Shown here: in pieces, positions 27,239 to 37,193 of the stretch
Layout of the letters: every line of letters starts with the position of its first letter
How positions within the stretch are numbered: the stretch's first letter is position 1
From: Caulobacter vibrioides
Lineage (GTDB): Bacteria > Pseudomonadota > Alphaproteobacteria > Caulobacterales > Caulobacteraceae
Direction: 5' to 3'
Length of the DNA stretch: 64,000 nucleotides
Assembly: GCF_002858865.1 (NCBI RefSeq)
Contig: NZ_PJRR01000019.1
Coordinates: 62,001-126,000 of the forward strand
Position numbers and translations under genes: made by a program
Notes under the pieces: model-generated
Seen by the model: only the letters and a program-made list of their open reading frames with translations
What the model was told of the DNA's origin: nothing
The model's database searches: none

Positions 27239-27358
27239 TTATCCCGCCGTCGTGACAGGCGCCCGCGCCGTGATCGGAGCGGCGCGATGACCGTCCACCA
27301 ACACCGACAGCGCGGCCAGCGACAGCAGGGTGCAGATCAGGATCAGGCGGATGGCCAC
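27239..27358 (-). CDS. Candidate 39-residue single-helix protein
   Basis: A short frame starting at a GTG that is preceded by a strong GAGGAGAGC site. It encodes one hydrophobic segment (IRLILICTLLSLAALSVLV, about residues 3-21) and a short polar tail, ending in TAA. Third-codon positions are almost all G or C, like real genes here. It lies 63 bases after rsmA and about 100 bases before the histidine kinase on the same strand. It could be a small membrane protein or a leader for the kinase. No homologue is known to me. Confidence 0.45.
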   Translation of the reverse strand: MAIRLILICTLLSLAALSVLVDGHRAAPITARAPVTTAG

Positions 27359-27421
27359 GGCGCTCTCCTCGGCTTACGGGACCATCAAGCGGCGCCGTGG
27401 ATGAACCGAAGCTGAAAGGCG

Positions 27422-28252
27422 CTACTGATCCCCGCCGCCCAGCGTCGCCCTTGCCAGGTCTAGGAAGCCCGCAAGGTCGATCACCTCGGCCCGGGCGTCC
27501 GGGCTGACGCCGGCGCGCTCGCAAAGATCGGCCCCGCCCAGCGCCTTGAGGCTGGATCGCAGCATCTTGCGCCGTTGGCCGAACGCTGCGGCGGTCACAC
27601 GCTCGAGCGCCGCGACCACCTCGGCGGGCGGCGGTTCAGCCTTGGGGACGAGGCGGACGACGGCCGAGGCCACCTTGGGCGGTGGCGTGAAGGCCTTGGC
27701 CGGCAGGTCCATCACGGTCCTGGCCTCGCAGAGAGTCTGGGCGATCACGGCCAGGCGTCCGTAGGCGTCGTCGCCCGGTTGCGCGACGATCCGGTCGGCG
27801 ACTTCCTTCTGGAACATCAGGGTCATCGACAGCGGTCGGAACGGGCCCGTCAGCCAGTTGATCAGCAGCTGGGTGCCGACGTTGTAGGGCAGGTTGGAGA
27901 CCACGTGCGCCGGCCCGCCGGCAGCCTGGGCGGCGTCGACCTTGAGGGCGTCGCCTTCCACGAGCTCAAGACGTTCCTCGGCCACTTCGGCCACTTCGGC
28001 CAGCAGCGGCAGGAAGCGGCTGTCCTTCTCGATCGCCACCACACGCGCGCCGGTTTCGAGCAAGGCGCGGGTCAGGCCTCCGGGACCAGGGCCGACCTCG
28101 ACGACGGTGTCGCCCTCGCCAACCTGGGCCAGGCGCGCGATCTTGCGGGTGACGTTCAGGTCCAGCAGGAAGTGCTGGCCAAAGCTCTTGCGCGCCATCA
28201 GGTCGTGGCGTTCCAGGGCCTCGCGCAGGGGCGGCAGATCGGCCAGGCTCAT
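27422..28252 (-). CDS. rsmA: 16S rRNA (A1518/A1519) dimethyltransferase
   Basis: RsmA (KsgA) dimethylates two adjacent adenines near the 3' end of 16S rRNA, a late check in 30S assembly. The SAM-binding VVEVGPGPGG is at about 51-60 and the catalytic NLPYN at about 120-124. The length of 276 is usual. The ATG at 28252 is preceded by GGAGAG; an in-frame GTG five codons upstream would use up that site. It is the last canonical gene of the lptF-lptG-lptD-surA-pdxA-rsmA chain, 44 bases after pdxA. Confidence 0.96.
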   Translation of the reverse strand: MSLADLPPLREALERHDLMARKSFGQHFLLDLNVTRKIARLAQVGEGDTVVEVGPGPGGLTRALLETGARVVAIEKDSRFLPLLAEVAEVAEERLELVEGDALKVDAAQAAGGPAHVVSNLPYNVGTQLLINWLTGPFRPLSMTLMFQKEVADRIVAQPGDDAYGRLAVIAQTLCEARTVMDLPAKAFTPPPKVASAVVRLVPKAEPPPAEVVAALERVTAAAFGQRRKMLRSSLKALGGADLCERAGVSPDARAEVIDLAGFLDLARATLGGGDQ

Positions 28253-28296
28253 CTTGTGTCTCTCCACCTGTCTATCCGACGGATAGGCAGGCCGTT

Positions 28297-29298
28297 CTAA
28301 ATGCCGCGACGGGCGGCGATCTTGGCCGCCAGCTGGATGGCGGCGATCAGGCTATCGGGCCGTGCGATCCCGCGTCCGGCGATGTCGAAGCCGGTGCCGT
28401 GGTCAGGCGAGGTCCGCACGATGGGCAGGCCCAGGGTGATGTTCACGCCGCCCCAGAAGTCCAGCATCTTCACCGGGATCAGCGCCTGGTCGTGGTACAT
28501 GCACAGCACCCCGTCGTAGCGCGCCCGGGCCTCGGGATGGAACAGGGTGTCGGCGGGCGCAGGGCCGGACGCCTGGACGCCCAGCGCGCGAAGCGCTTCG
28601 ACCGCCGGCGCGATGATGTCGATTTCCTCGCGTCCCAGGGCGCCGCCTTCGCCGGCGTGCGGGTTCAGCGCCGCCACGGCCAGACGCGGCTCGGCGATGC
28701 CGAAGTCCTTGCGCAGGGCCTGGGCGGTCACAAGTCCGCTGTTGATGATCGCCTCGGTCGTCAGCGCCGACGGCGCCTTGGCCAGCGCGGTGTGGATGGT
28801 CACGAGCGTGGCGCGCAGGTCACCCGCCGCCAGCATCATCACCGGGCCCCTTGCGCCCACCATGCTGGCCGCCGCCGTCAGTTCGGCCAGGAACTCGGTG
28901 TGGCCGGGGAACTGGAAACCGGCCTCGTAAAGCGGGGCCTTGGCGATCGGCGCGGTGACCAGGCCGCTGACGGCGCCCGACAAAGCCAGCCCGACCCCTG
29001 TCTCGATCCAGCGGATGATCTGGGGCGCGTGGCTCGGGGAAGGGCGGCCGTAGACAACCGGCGAAAGCACGGGAATGTCGAGCACGGGGAGTGCGTCAGG
29101 GAAAACCTGGGCGGCTTCCTGCGGCCGGGTGACGGCGCGCACCTTCACGCCGCCGCCGGCCGAGGCCAGAAGCTGTGCGTCGCCGATCACGACGAAGGTG
29201 GGGCCGTCCTGCCGTAGCGCACGCCAAGCCTTAGCGATGATCTCCGCGCCGACGCCGGCCGGATCGCCGGCGCTGATGGCGAGGGGGCGCGACGTCAC
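28297..29298 (-). CDS. pdxA: 4-hydroxythreonine-4-phosphate dehydrogenase
   Basis: PdxA oxidises 4-phosphohydroxy-L-threonine in the DXP-dependent vitamin B6 pathway. Family signatures are ISAGDPAGVGAEI at the N-terminus, FPGHTEFLAEL, LNPHAGEGG and MYHDQALIPVKM; the histidines in these bind the divalent metal. The open frame continues upstream, but a GTG at 29298 overlaps the surA stop (GTGA) and gives the family start. The product is 333 residues. Confidence 0.96.
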   Translation of the reverse strand: MTSRPLAISAGDPAGVGAEIIAKAWRALRQDGPTFVVIGDAQLLASAGGGVKVRAVTRPQEAAQVFPDALPVLDIPVLSPVVYGRPSPSHAPQIIRWIETGVGLALSGAVSGLVTAPIAKAPLYEAGFQFPGHTEFLAELTAAASMVGARGPVMMLAAGDLRATLVTIHTALAKAPSALTTEAIINSGLVTAQALRKDFGIAEPRLAVAALNPHAGEGGALGREEIDIIAPAVEALRALGVQASGPAPADTLFHPEARARYDGVLCMYHDQALIPVKMLDFWGGVNITLGLPIVRTSPDHGTGFDIAGRGIARPDSLIAAIQLAAKIAARRGI

Positions 29299-30644
29299 CG
29301 GGTTTCGATGGTCGCCTGGTTGCGCAGGTCGCGAAGATAGCGCTTGGCGATCAGGGCCAGTTGCTGGCCGCGCAGGCGGTTTTCGATCTGGTCGTGCGTC
29401 GGCGCGTTGGCGCCGCCCTGGCGCTTGCCGCATACCGCGATCAGATGCAGGCCCGCGTCGGTGCGGATCGGGTCGGAGATCTGCCCGATTTCGAGCTTGT
29501 TGGCCGCCTCCTGGAAGGCGGGGGCGAGGTCGGTGATCTCCGCTTCGCCCAGGTCGCCGGCGACCAGGCCGTCGACCTTGGCCGCCGTCGCTTCAAGGCT
29601 CTGGCAGCTGGTGATCTTGGGCTTCAGGTCGACAAGTTGCTTGGTGGCGGCGGCGATCTGGGCTTCGGTGGCGTCAGCGGCCAGCGGCGCGGCGACCTGT
29701 TTCAGGTCGACGATCGCGGTCTTCGAGCCCGCACGCTTGTCGCGCAGGTAGATGATGTAGACGCCGTCCTTGACCTGGATCGGGCGCGACAGCTGACCCG
29801 GACGCAGCTGTTCCAGCGCGGCGTCGACCTCGGTCGGCATCTCGCCCTGGCTGACCCAGCCGACCTCGCCGCCGTTGGCGGCGGTGGCCGAGCCCGAGAA
29901 CTGACGGGCGACGGCCGCGAACGGCGCACCCTGCTGCATCTGGTTGATCAGTTGCGTCGCGCCATTAACGGCGACCTCCATGCCGCCCACGCGGGCGGCG
30001 TCGAGGAAGACCTCGCTGATCTGGTACTGCGGCTTGGCCGCCGCATCCGCCAGCCGGCGTTGATAGGCCTTGATCTGGTCCTCGCCGATGCGCAGGCGCG
30101 ACCCATAGCGCCCCTGGATCCAGGACTGCCAGCTGGACTCGGCGCGCAGCTGGGCGCGCCAGGTATCGAGGCCGATTCCCTGCGCCACCAGCTGCTGCTT
30201 CAGCTGTTCGGGTTGCAGGCGGTTGGACTGGGCGATGTCGCCGATCTGCTCTTCGACTTCCTTGTCGGTCGAGATGATCGTGATCTTCTGCTGCTTCTCG
30301 ACCCGCTTGAGCTCCTGCATCTGCAGGCGCTCGTCGATCAGCGAGCGCAGGGCTTCCTGTTCGATCTGCGGCAGGTTCTCCTGGGTGGGCTGCATGCCGG
30401 AGGTCGCCATCAGCAGGCGCATGCGCTGCATCAGGTCGTAGCTGGAGATGATGTCGTCATTGACGACCGCCGCCACGCTTTCCGACAGCGGTTGTGGCGC
30501 GGCCGGCGCCGACGGCGCTTGGGCCACGCCCTCAGGGGCCGCCTGCTGCATGGCCATGGCGGGCGCGCCGAGGCTCGCCACGGTCAAGGCGAGAATGGAC
30601 GCGGCGCCGGCCGCGAAAGTCGTCACGCTACGCGCAGACCGCAT
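29295..30644 (-). CDS. surA: Periplasmic chaperone / peptidyl-prolyl isomerase SurA
   Basis: SurA escorts outer-membrane proteins, LptD among them, through the periplasm. The 449-residue protein has a signal peptide (about 1-31, ending in APAMA), then an N-terminal SurA chaperone domain (VNDDIISSYDLMQRMRLL, about 55-190). A parvulin domain follows at about 220-320 with GGEVGWVSQGEMP, and a second, degenerate rotamase-like region near the C-terminus. The ATG at 30644 is the first to give a signal peptide; the frame is open further upstream. Its stop overlaps the pdxA start. Confidence 0.93.
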   Translation of the reverse strand: MRSARSVTTFAAGAASILALTVASLGAPAMAMQQAAPEGVAQAPSAPAAPQPLSESVAAVVNDDIISSYDLMQRMRLLMATSGMQPTQENLPQIEQEALRSLIDERLQMQELKRVEKQQKITIISTDKEVEEQIGDIAQSNRLQPEQLKQQLVAQGIGLDTWRAQLRAESSWQSWIQGRYGSRLRIGEDQIKAYQRRLADAAAKPQYQISEVFLDAARVGGMEVAVNGATQLINQMQQGAPFAAVARQFSGSATAANGGEVGWVSQGEMPTEVDAALEQLRPGQLSRPIQVKDGVYIIYLRDKRAGSKTAIVDLKQVAAPLAADATEAQIAAATKQLVDLKPKITSCQSLEATAAKVDGLVAGDLGEAEITDLAPAFQEAANKLEIGQISDPIRTDAGLHLIAVCGKRQGGANAPTHDQIENRLRGQQLALIAKRYLRDLRNQATIETR

Positions 30645-30810
30645 GGATAGTGTCGTTCCTCTAGGCCCTGCCGCTCCTTTCGGAGCGCGGTCGATTATTA
30701 CAGTCTCGGTGGCGGCGGTCGTCCGACCGACGTGTCCTTGCGGCCGTCGCCCCCGATAGTCACGCTTGGCAAGCCTGCGGGTCCGCCCGCACGCCCCCAA
30801 GCGCGGTCAC

Positions 30811-33210
30811 TTAGTTGCTGCTGTACCCTGTATCACCCAATGTGGCGAGCGTTAGGCGGAACACGATCGTACGATCAGGTTGCAGCCGCAAACCGCTGGC
30901 CGTCGAGGCGTAGCGGTCTTCCTGCTGGTAGATGACGTCGATGCGAACGCAGTCGTCCTGGTAGGCGACACCGAGGTCGCGACGACGCCAGACGTCCTGG
31001 ACCATGTCGCGCTGCCCGAACGCGGTCACGGAGAAGCGCTTGGTCAGCTTCAGCTCACCGCGCGCTTCGAAGTTTTCCTGGCGGTTGCCGTTAGCGTCCA
31101 GCTCGTCCTTCAGATAGCGAACCGAGCCGCTGCCGCGCGTGGTGAAGGCGTCGACGCCGGTTTCGATCCGATGGATGTCCTGAGTCTTGGAGTCTAGGCG
31201 CGTACGGACAAAGGCGTTGATCCCCCGAACCGGCGTGACGGTGGCCGCAACGATCCAGTCGGAAGACTTCATCTGCAGGCCCGTGCGCGTGGGCAGCAGC
31301 GGATCGAACTCCGATCGGAAGCTGCGCCCCACCAGGATGCTGCCGCCACGGCCGTCGGGGCGCGCGAAGGTGGCGCGGCCGCCGACGTTCAGGCGCTGAC
31401 CGCCTTCGTAGAGGTCAAAGCCCGGCGACTTGTTGGCTTGGAACAGGTTGGTTTCGTCGAACTCGATGGTCGCGCTGTCCTCGTTGTAGAGGTAGCGCTT
31501 GGTCCCGTCGCGGGCCACGACCACAGGCACGCGCGAGCTGTCCGAGCCGAGCGCGACCTGGGCCAGCGGCTCCAGCACCACGCTGCCGCCTTTGGTCAGC
31601 GGCTTGTAGAACGGAAGGCTGAAATCCACGCCGCCGACGCCGAGCGCGCGGGTGTAGGTCTCCTGGGTGTCATCGCCCAGCGCGCTGGCGGCGGGGGTGA
31701 CGAAGGTCTTGATCGAATAGGCGTCACCGCGCGCCTGGACGAACGGAGAGACCTTCAGGCCAGGTCCGATGATGTTGCTGGCGCGCCAGTCGGCCTTGAC
31801 GCTGGCCCGGCTGGAGTCGACGCCGTTCTGACCCTTGTAAGCGCCCAGGAAGTAGGGCGCCTCGCCGAACTGCGACTCAGAGCGGTTCAGCATCACGCCG
31901 GAGCCCTGCAGGCGCAGTCGACCGCCCAGGACCGGCTTCTCCGGCTCCCAGCGCGCTTCCACCAGTGGGCCGATCAGCGGGAACGTGCCGCTGTTCTCGA
32001 ACGCATTGGCGGTGCCGGCCGAGGTCACGCCCACGACGCGCAGCCCCTGTACCGAAACCGCCGACACCGAGAACCACGACCGCTGCGCCTGACGGGTCGC
32101 ATAGAGTTGCGAGACCAGGCGGTGATCGTCGCTCGTGAACAGCCCGCGCTGTTGATAGACGTCGTTGATCTTGTACTTGTCGAACAGCAGCGCGTCCGAG
32201 ACGCGCTCGGCCGAGAAGCCCCACTTCCAGTGCTGGTTGATGTCGAACTTGCCGTTGGCCAGGACGTAGCTTCGGAAGGTTTCCTCGCCGAAGCGGTCGC
32301 CCCGGATGTCGAATTCCTTGTCGTAGGTGAAGCCGCCGCGCGCCTCGAGCGTCCCGGAGTAGAAGCGCTTGCGGTAGGTCACGTTCAGGAACGGATTGAC
32401 CTGGCTGTTGATCTGCGGCGCCAGGATCACGTCCGATGACGGCGAGATCACGTGGTAGTAGGGCTGGTTGTACGAAACGCCGCGACCTCTCGAGAAGTCG
32501 AGCTTGGGCGCCAGGAAGCCCGAGCTGCGCTTGGCCTGCGGGTCCGGATGCCAGAACAGCGGCAGGTAGAGCACCGGCGCGCCCCACATGCGGATGACGG
32601 CGTTCTTGTAGTAGATGAGCTGCTTGGGCTTATCCTGGACGATCTTGTCGGCCGAGACCGACCAGGTCGGGGTCGGCTTTTCGGCACAGACCTCGCAGGG
32701 CGTATAGATCGCCTTGTTCAGTTCCTGGATGTTCTCGTTGCGACGCACGGCGCTGGCGGCCGCGACCTTCATGTTCTGCTCGAGTCGGGCGGCGAAGTTA
32801 CGGGCGAAGCCCGCCTTCATATCCCTGTCGAGCTCCAGGTGATCGGCGAATTCGGCCGTGCCGTCGGGATTGATCAGCTGGACATTGCCGTCCGCCGTGA
32901 TCGCGCCGGTCTTGCTGTCATAGATCACCTTGTCCGCGCGCAGGGTGCGGCCCTGATAGCGCGCCTCGACCGCGCCCTCGGCGGTCATGATCTGGTTCTT
33001 GTCGTCCCGGATCAGAAGGTCCGATTCCAGATAGTAGCCGTCGTCGCCCAGGCCGTCGGGCGGCGCGGTCTTGATCACCGGCGTCTGCGGGATCGTCGCG
33101 AGGTTCTGCTGGGCGTGGGCCGCGCTGGCGCAGGCCAGCGTCAGCCACGCCGCGCCGCTCATCAGCAGCGCGCGGCCGGCGGATGGGACGCTGGAGCGCG
33201 TTTCAGTCAT
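30811..33210 (-). CDS. lptD: LPS-assembly protein LptD
   Basis: LptD is the outer-membrane barrel that inserts LPS with LptE. A signal peptide (about 1-36, ending in AHA) leads to an OstA/LptA-like beta-jellyroll with DKVIYDSKTGAITADGNVQL, then the barrel. A CEVC pair at the end of the jellyroll resembles other alphaproteobacterial LptD proteins. The length is 799. The ATG at 33210 gives a proper signal peptide; upstream in-frame starts would run into lptG. It lies 22 bases after lptG and 166 before surA. Confidence 0.95.
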   Translation of the reverse strand: MTETRSSVPSAGRALLMSGAAWLTLACASAAHAQQNLATIPQTPVIKTAPPDGLGDDGYYLESDLLIRDDKNQIMTAEGAVEARYQGRTLRADKVIYDSKTGAITADGNVQLINPDGTAEFADHLELDRDMKAGFARNFAARLEQNMKVAAASAVRRNENIQELNKAIYTPCEVCAEKPTPTWSVSADKIVQDKPKQLIYYKNAVIRMWGAPVLYLPLFWHPDPQAKRSSGFLAPKLDFSRGRGVSYNQPYYHVISPSSDVILAPQINSQVNPFLNVTYRKRFYSGTLEARGGFTYDKEFDIRGDRFGEETFRSYVLANGKFDINQHWKWGFSAERVSDALLFDKYKINDVYQQRGLFTSDDHRLVSQLYATRQAQRSWFSVSAVSVQGLRVVGVTSAGTANAFENSGTFPLIGPLVEARWEPEKPVLGGRLRLQGSGVMLNRSESQFGEAPYFLGAYKGQNGVDSSRASVKADWRASNIIGPGLKVSPFVQARGDAYSIKTFVTPAASALGDDTQETYTRALGVGGVDFSLPFYKPLTKGGSVVLEPLAQVALGSDSSRVPVVVARDGTKRYLYNEDSATIEFDETNLFQANKSPGFDLYEGGQRLNVGGRATFARPDGRGGSILVGRSFRSEFDPLLPTRTGLQMKSSDWIVAATVTPVRGINAFVRTRLDSKTQDIHRIETGVDAFTTRGSGSVRYLKDELDANGNRQENFEARGELKLTKRFSVTAFGQRDMVQDVWRRRDLGVAYQDDCVRIDVIYQQEDRYASTASGLRLQPDRTIVFRLTLATLGDTGYSSN

Positions 33211-33232
33211 GAACGACCCTGGAAACAATGAC

Positions 33233-34339
33233 TCACCCATCTTCCGTATAGCAAAGCAAAGTGAAGCCCACCAAAAGCGCGACGGTCGGCGGGGTCCAGG
33301 CAGCGACGAACGGGGCCAGAACGTCGGCCCGTCCCAGTGTGCTGCACAGCTCGTTGAAGAAAAAGAACCCAAACCCCAGGGCGACGCCCGACCCGGCCAG
33401 CATGGCCAGCCCGCCCAGGCGCATCAGGCGCAGCGAGAAGGCCGCCGCCAGGACCGACATGGCCGCAAAGAGCAGGGGCGTGGCCAGATCCTGCTGCAGG
33501 CGCAGCTTGAAGGGCGCGGCCGAGAAGCCGGCGTCGGCTGTCCGCTGGATCGTGGCCGGCAGGCGCCACAGCGCCACCGCTTGCGGCGTGTTGAACCGCT
33601 CCGAGGCTGTGCGATCGTCCAGGTTCGAGGGGATGGAGAGGCTGTCCGAGCGAATGGCGCCGGCGCCGGGCGTGGCTTCCCGCACGCCGCTCAGCCGCCA
33701 GAAGCCAGGCTCCAGGCGCGCCTCGTTGGCCTCGATGCGACGGGTGAAGTCCATCACCCCCTTGGCGTTCAGCGTGTAGACGAACAGCGACACCCCGCGC
33801 AGGCGCACCGAGCCGTCGACGAGCTCGCGGGCCCGGGCGCGGATCACGATCTGGGTCTTGTCGTCGCCTTGGCGCAGCCATGTCCCCTTGGGCGCTTCCT
33901 TCAGATAGCCGTTCATCGTGCGGTCGCGTTCGGTCTCGAACTTGGCCGTCATCGCCGTAGTCAGCGGATTGAGCAGGGTGATCGTCAGGAGGCCGATCAC
34001 GAATGACGAGGCGGCCGCCGGCATGATGAAGCGCCAGGCCGAGATCCCAGCCGCGCGCATGGCGATCAGCTCGCTACGGCGGTTCAGCTCGACGAACGCC
34101 CACATGGTTCCGAACAGAAAGATGAAGGGCGCCAGGACCAGAATGGTCGCCGGGGCCTGAAGGATGGTCAGGTAGAGCAGCCGCAGGAAGCTGGCGTCGG
34201 CGCGTGTACCGACATTGCGCGCGATGTCGACGAACGCGATCAGCATCACCATCGCGCTCAGCACCGCCAGGGCGCCGACCAGCGCGCCCATGGTGCGCTT
34301 GAGCACATAGCGTTCCAGCATGCCCATGGTCAGCATCAT
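33233..34339 (-). CDS. lptG: LPS export ABC transporter permease LptG
   Basis: One of the two permeases of the LptB2FG extractor that powers LPS transport. Six transmembrane helices are visible: three before (about 10-125) and three after (about 280-360) a periplasmic beta-jellyroll. The N-terminus LERYVLKRTMGAL and NRRSELIAMRAAGIS (coupling helix region) are family signatures. The length is 368. The start overlaps the lptF stop, and lptD follows 22 bases after. Confidence 0.95.
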   Translation of the reverse strand: MMLTMGMLERYVLKRTMGALVGALAVLSAMVMLIAFVDIARNVGTRADASFLRLLYLTILQAPATILVLAPFIFLFGTMWAFVELNRRSELIAMRAAGISAWRFIMPAAASSFVIGLLTITLLNPLTTAMTAKFETERDRTMNGYLKEAPKGTWLRQGDDKTQIVIRARARELVDGSVRLRGVSLFVYTLNAKGVMDFTRRIEANEARLEPGFWRLSGVREATPGAGAIRSDSLSIPSNLDDRTASERFNTPQAVALWRLPATIQRTADAGFSAAPFKLRLQQDLATPLLFAAMSVLAAAFSLRLMRLGGLAMLAGSGVALGFGFFFFNELCSTLGRADVLAPFVAAWTPPTVALLVGFTLLCYTEDG

Positions 34340-35475
34340 GCGGCTCCCGAAAACGCGGGCGCCGGGGTGGCGGGCTTGGTCTTGCGACGCGGCGAGACCC
34401 TCTGCCGGAAAATCTGCGACATCGCCCAGGCCGTGGCGGCCAGCGGCACGATGTACTGCAGCACGTTCAGCCAGGGATCATCCTCGCACGCCGCCTGGAC
34501 GCCGAAGCCGACGATGCGGACGATCGCGGCGGCCGCGCCGACCGCGGCGATGCGCTTGCCATAGCCCATGCGGCTGAACGAGCCGCCCAGCACGGCGGCC
34601 AGCGCCATGCTCATCAAGGCGATGTTGTAGAGCGGGCCGGCGAAGCGCGAGTGCCCTTCGGCCAGCAGCTTGTCCTTGTTGCGCTGTTCCCATTCCTGGG
34701 TCAGGTCCGGGAAGAACAGCTCGTGCGGATAACGGTCGGCGATCTTGTAGTGCAGCAGCTCGTCGCTGTGGAACAGGCTGGACAGATCGAAGGTGTACTC
34801 GTCGAAGGACGTGTACTGCAGCACGCCGTCACGCGAGAACTGCTGGTTGGACCCGTGGCGCATGATCAGCACCGGCTCGCCCTTGCGGGTGGCGATCTCG
34901 GCTTCTCGCGACGAATAGGTCGAAGCCGCGCCGTTGGGCAGCTCCTGGTGGATGAACAGGTTCTGGATCTTGTTATCGCGGTCGATCGACTGGGCGTAGA
35001 CGGTCAGACCCGGGCCAGGCTCGGTGAACTGGCCCGGCTGGACCAGGGTTGCGGCGACGTCGGTCTTGATCTGGAAGGCGGTCTCGCGGATCTGGCGGGC
35101 GCTCCAGGGCTGCAGCCACAGACCCGAGATCAGCGAGATCAGAGCGGCGATGACCGCCAGGCGCATGGCCGGCGAGATGACCCGCCAGCGACTCATGCCC
35201 CCCGCGAAACAGACCACGATCTCCTGCTCCGTGTGCAGCCGATTCAAGGCCACCAGGGCGGCGACGAACAGGGCCAGCGGCATCATGATGCCCAGCAGCT
35301 GGGGCAGGGCCAGGAGGATGATCTTCAGGAACACCAGCGCGCTCTGGCGCTGCTCCACCAGCACATCGAACTCCGACAGGCTGCGGGCCAGCAGGGCAAG
35401 CGCCACCAGCGCCGCGGTCGCCAGAAGCGTCGGGCCTAGCAACTGCCGGAAGAGATAGCGTTCGATGAGGCGCAT
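34336..35475 (-). CDS. lptF: LPS export ABC transporter permease LptF
   Basis: Partner permease of LptG. The start MRLIERYLFRQLL, the helix FLKIILLALPQLLGIMMPLALF and LHTEQEIVVCFAGGMSRWRV (coupling helix) identify LptF, with the periplasmic jellyroll in the middle. The length is 379. The ATG at 35475 is chosen because the upstream extension of the frame is low-complexity and unlike the family. The gene heads the lptF-lptG-lptD-surA-pdxA-rsmA chain and is divergent from pepA with 226 bases between. Confidence 0.94.
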   Translation of the reverse strand: MRLIERYLFRQLLGPTLLATAALVALALLARSLSEFDVLVEQRQSALVFLKIILLALPQLLGIMMPLALFVAALVALNRLHTEQEIVVCFAGGMSRWRVISPAMRLAVIAALISLISGLWLQPWSARQIRETAFQIKTDVAATLVQPGQFTEPGPGLTVYAQSIDRDNKIQNLFIHQELPNGAASTYSSREAEIATRKGEPVLIMRHGSNQQFSRDGVLQYTSFDEYTFDLSSLFHSDELLHYKIADRYPHELFFPDLTQEWEQRNKDKLLAEGHSRFAGPLYNIALMSMALAAVLGGSFSRMGYGKRIAAVGAAAAIVRIVGFGVQAACEDDPWLNVLQYIVPLAATAWAMSQIFRQRVSPRRKTKPATPAPAFSGAA

Positions 35476-35701
35476 GAAGACGGGGATCGGGGCGGATGGA
35501 TTCGTGGGACGAACCCCGAAGATGCGCCGTTCTACACGGGGGCTTAACGCCAGCACAACCGGGGACCGAACTTGGCCGTCCCGACTGTAGCCGAACGGAG
35601 CCTTTTCTAAGGCGCGGCATTGGACTATGCCGCCTTGATGAGGTGAGCCGGCGCGCGGTCTGATGCGCCGCTTACGGTCGCCCAAATTGCAGGAGCGCGG
35701 C

Positions 35702-37183
35702 ATGCGTATCGAGTTCGTTCCCGTCGACACCCAGGCCGGCGCCACCGCCGCGCTCGCGGTCCTGGCTCACGAAGGCGCCGCCTTGTCGCCCGAAGCCCGC
35801 GCAGCCAACGAGGCCACCGGCGGCGCCCTGGCGCGCGCCATCGCCGGCGGACGCTTCACGGGCGCCAAGGGCCAGACGCTCGACATCGTCGCCCCGAACG
35901 GACTGGAAGCCGCACGTGTGGTTCTGGTTGGGGTGGATGGCTCCGGCGCCGTCGAGCCCGAGGCGGTCGAGCTGGCCGCCGCTTCGGCCTTCCAGGCCGT
36001 GAAGACCTCGGGCGTGGTCGAGCTGGTGCTCAAGCTGGGCGCCGACGCCGAGACCGCCGCCCGCGCCGCCTTCGGCGCGCGCCTGGCCGCGTACCGCTTC
36101 GACAAGTATCGCACCACCGAGAAGGCTGAGAAGAAGCCCTCGGTCCAGGTGGTCAAGATCGCGGCCGCCGATCCGGTCAAGGCGCAGAAGGCCTATGAGC
36201 CCCTGGCGGCCCTGGCCGACGCCATCGTGTTCAGCCGCGACCTCGTCTCCGAGCCGGCCAACATCCTGCATCCGGAAGAATTCGCCGCCCGCACCAAGAG
36301 CCTGGAAAGCCTGGGTCTGGAGGTCGAGATCCTGGGCGAGGCCGAGATGGCCAAGCTGGGCATGGGCAGCCTTCTGGGCGTGGGGCAGGGCAGCGTCCGC
36401 GAAAGCCAGCTCGTTATCATGAAGTGGATGGGCGCGGCCGATAAGTCGGCCCAGCCGATCGCCTTCGTCGGCAAGGGCGTGTGCTTCGACACCGGCGGCA
36501 TCTCGATCAAGCCGGCCGACGGCATGGAAGACATGAAGTGGGACATGGGCGGGGCGGCCGCCGTGGCCGGCGTCATGCACGCCCTGGCCGGCCGCAAGGC
36601 CAAGGTCAACGCCATCGGCGTGCTGGGCCTCGTCGAGAACATGCCCGACGGCAACGCCCAGCGTCCGGGCGATGTGGTCACCTCGATGTCGGGCCAGACC
36701 ATCGAGGTCATCAACACCGACGCCGAAGGCCGCCTCGTCCTGGCCGACGCGCTTTGGTACACGCAGGAACGCTTCAAGCCCCAGTTCATGATCGACCTGG
36801 CCACCCTGACCGGCGCGATCATCATCTCGCTGGGTCATGACTACGCCGGTTTGTTCAGCAATAACGACGGCTTGTCGGAAAAACTTCTCGCGGCCGGCAA
36901 GGCCGAGCGTGAGAGCCTGTGGCGCTTGCCGCTGCCGGCCGCCTATGAGAAGCAGATCGAAAGCCCGATCGCCGACATGAAGAACATCGGCGGGCGTCCG
37001 GCCGGTTCGATCACGGCGGGCCTGTTCCTGCAGAAGTTCGTCAACGGCGTGCCGTGGGCCCACCTCGACATCGCCTCGGTCGCCTGGAAGAAGCCCTCGG
37101 CCGATCCGACCGTGCCCGATGGCGCGGTGGGCTATGGCGTGCGTCTGCTCAACCGCCTCGTCGCCGACGCCTACGAAGGCTGA
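35702..37183 (+). CDS. pepA: Leucyl aminopeptidase (M17)
   Basis: A cytosolic hexameric dizinc aminopeptidase of 493 residues. The metal-binding core is clear: KGVCFDTGGISIKPADGMEDMKWDMGGAA in the middle and NTDAEGRLVLADAL further on (the catalytic Arg is in the latter). An N-terminal macro-like domain precedes. The ATG at 35702 follows AGGAG at eight bases. In some bacteria PepA also binds DNA in site-specific recombination; nothing here shows that. An inverted-repeat element separates it from holC. Confidence 0.96.
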   Translation: MRIEFVPVDTQAGATAALAVLAHEGAALSPEARAANEATGGALARAIAGGRFTGAKGQTLDIVAPNGLEAARVVLVGVDGSGAVEPEAVELAAASAFQAVKTSGVVELVLKLGADAETAARAAFGARLAAYRFDKYRTTEKAEKKPSVQVVKIAAADPVKAQKAYEPLAALADAIVFSRDLVSEPANILHPEEFAARTKSLESLGLEVEILGEAEMAKLGMGSLLGVGQGSVRESQLVIMKWMGAADKSAQPIAFVGKGVCFDTGGISIKPADGMEDMKWDMGGAAAVAGVMHALAGRKAKVNAIGVLGLVENMPDGNAQRPGDVVTSMSGQTIEVINTDAEGRLVLADALWYTQERFKPQFMIDLATLTGAIIISLGHDYAGLFSNNDGLSEKLLAAGKAERESLWRLPLPAAYEKQIESPIADMKNIGGRPAGSITAGLFLQKFVNGVPWAHLDIASVAWKKPSADPTVPDGAVGYGVRLLNRLVADAYEG

Positions 37184-37193
37184 TCCGAAGAGG

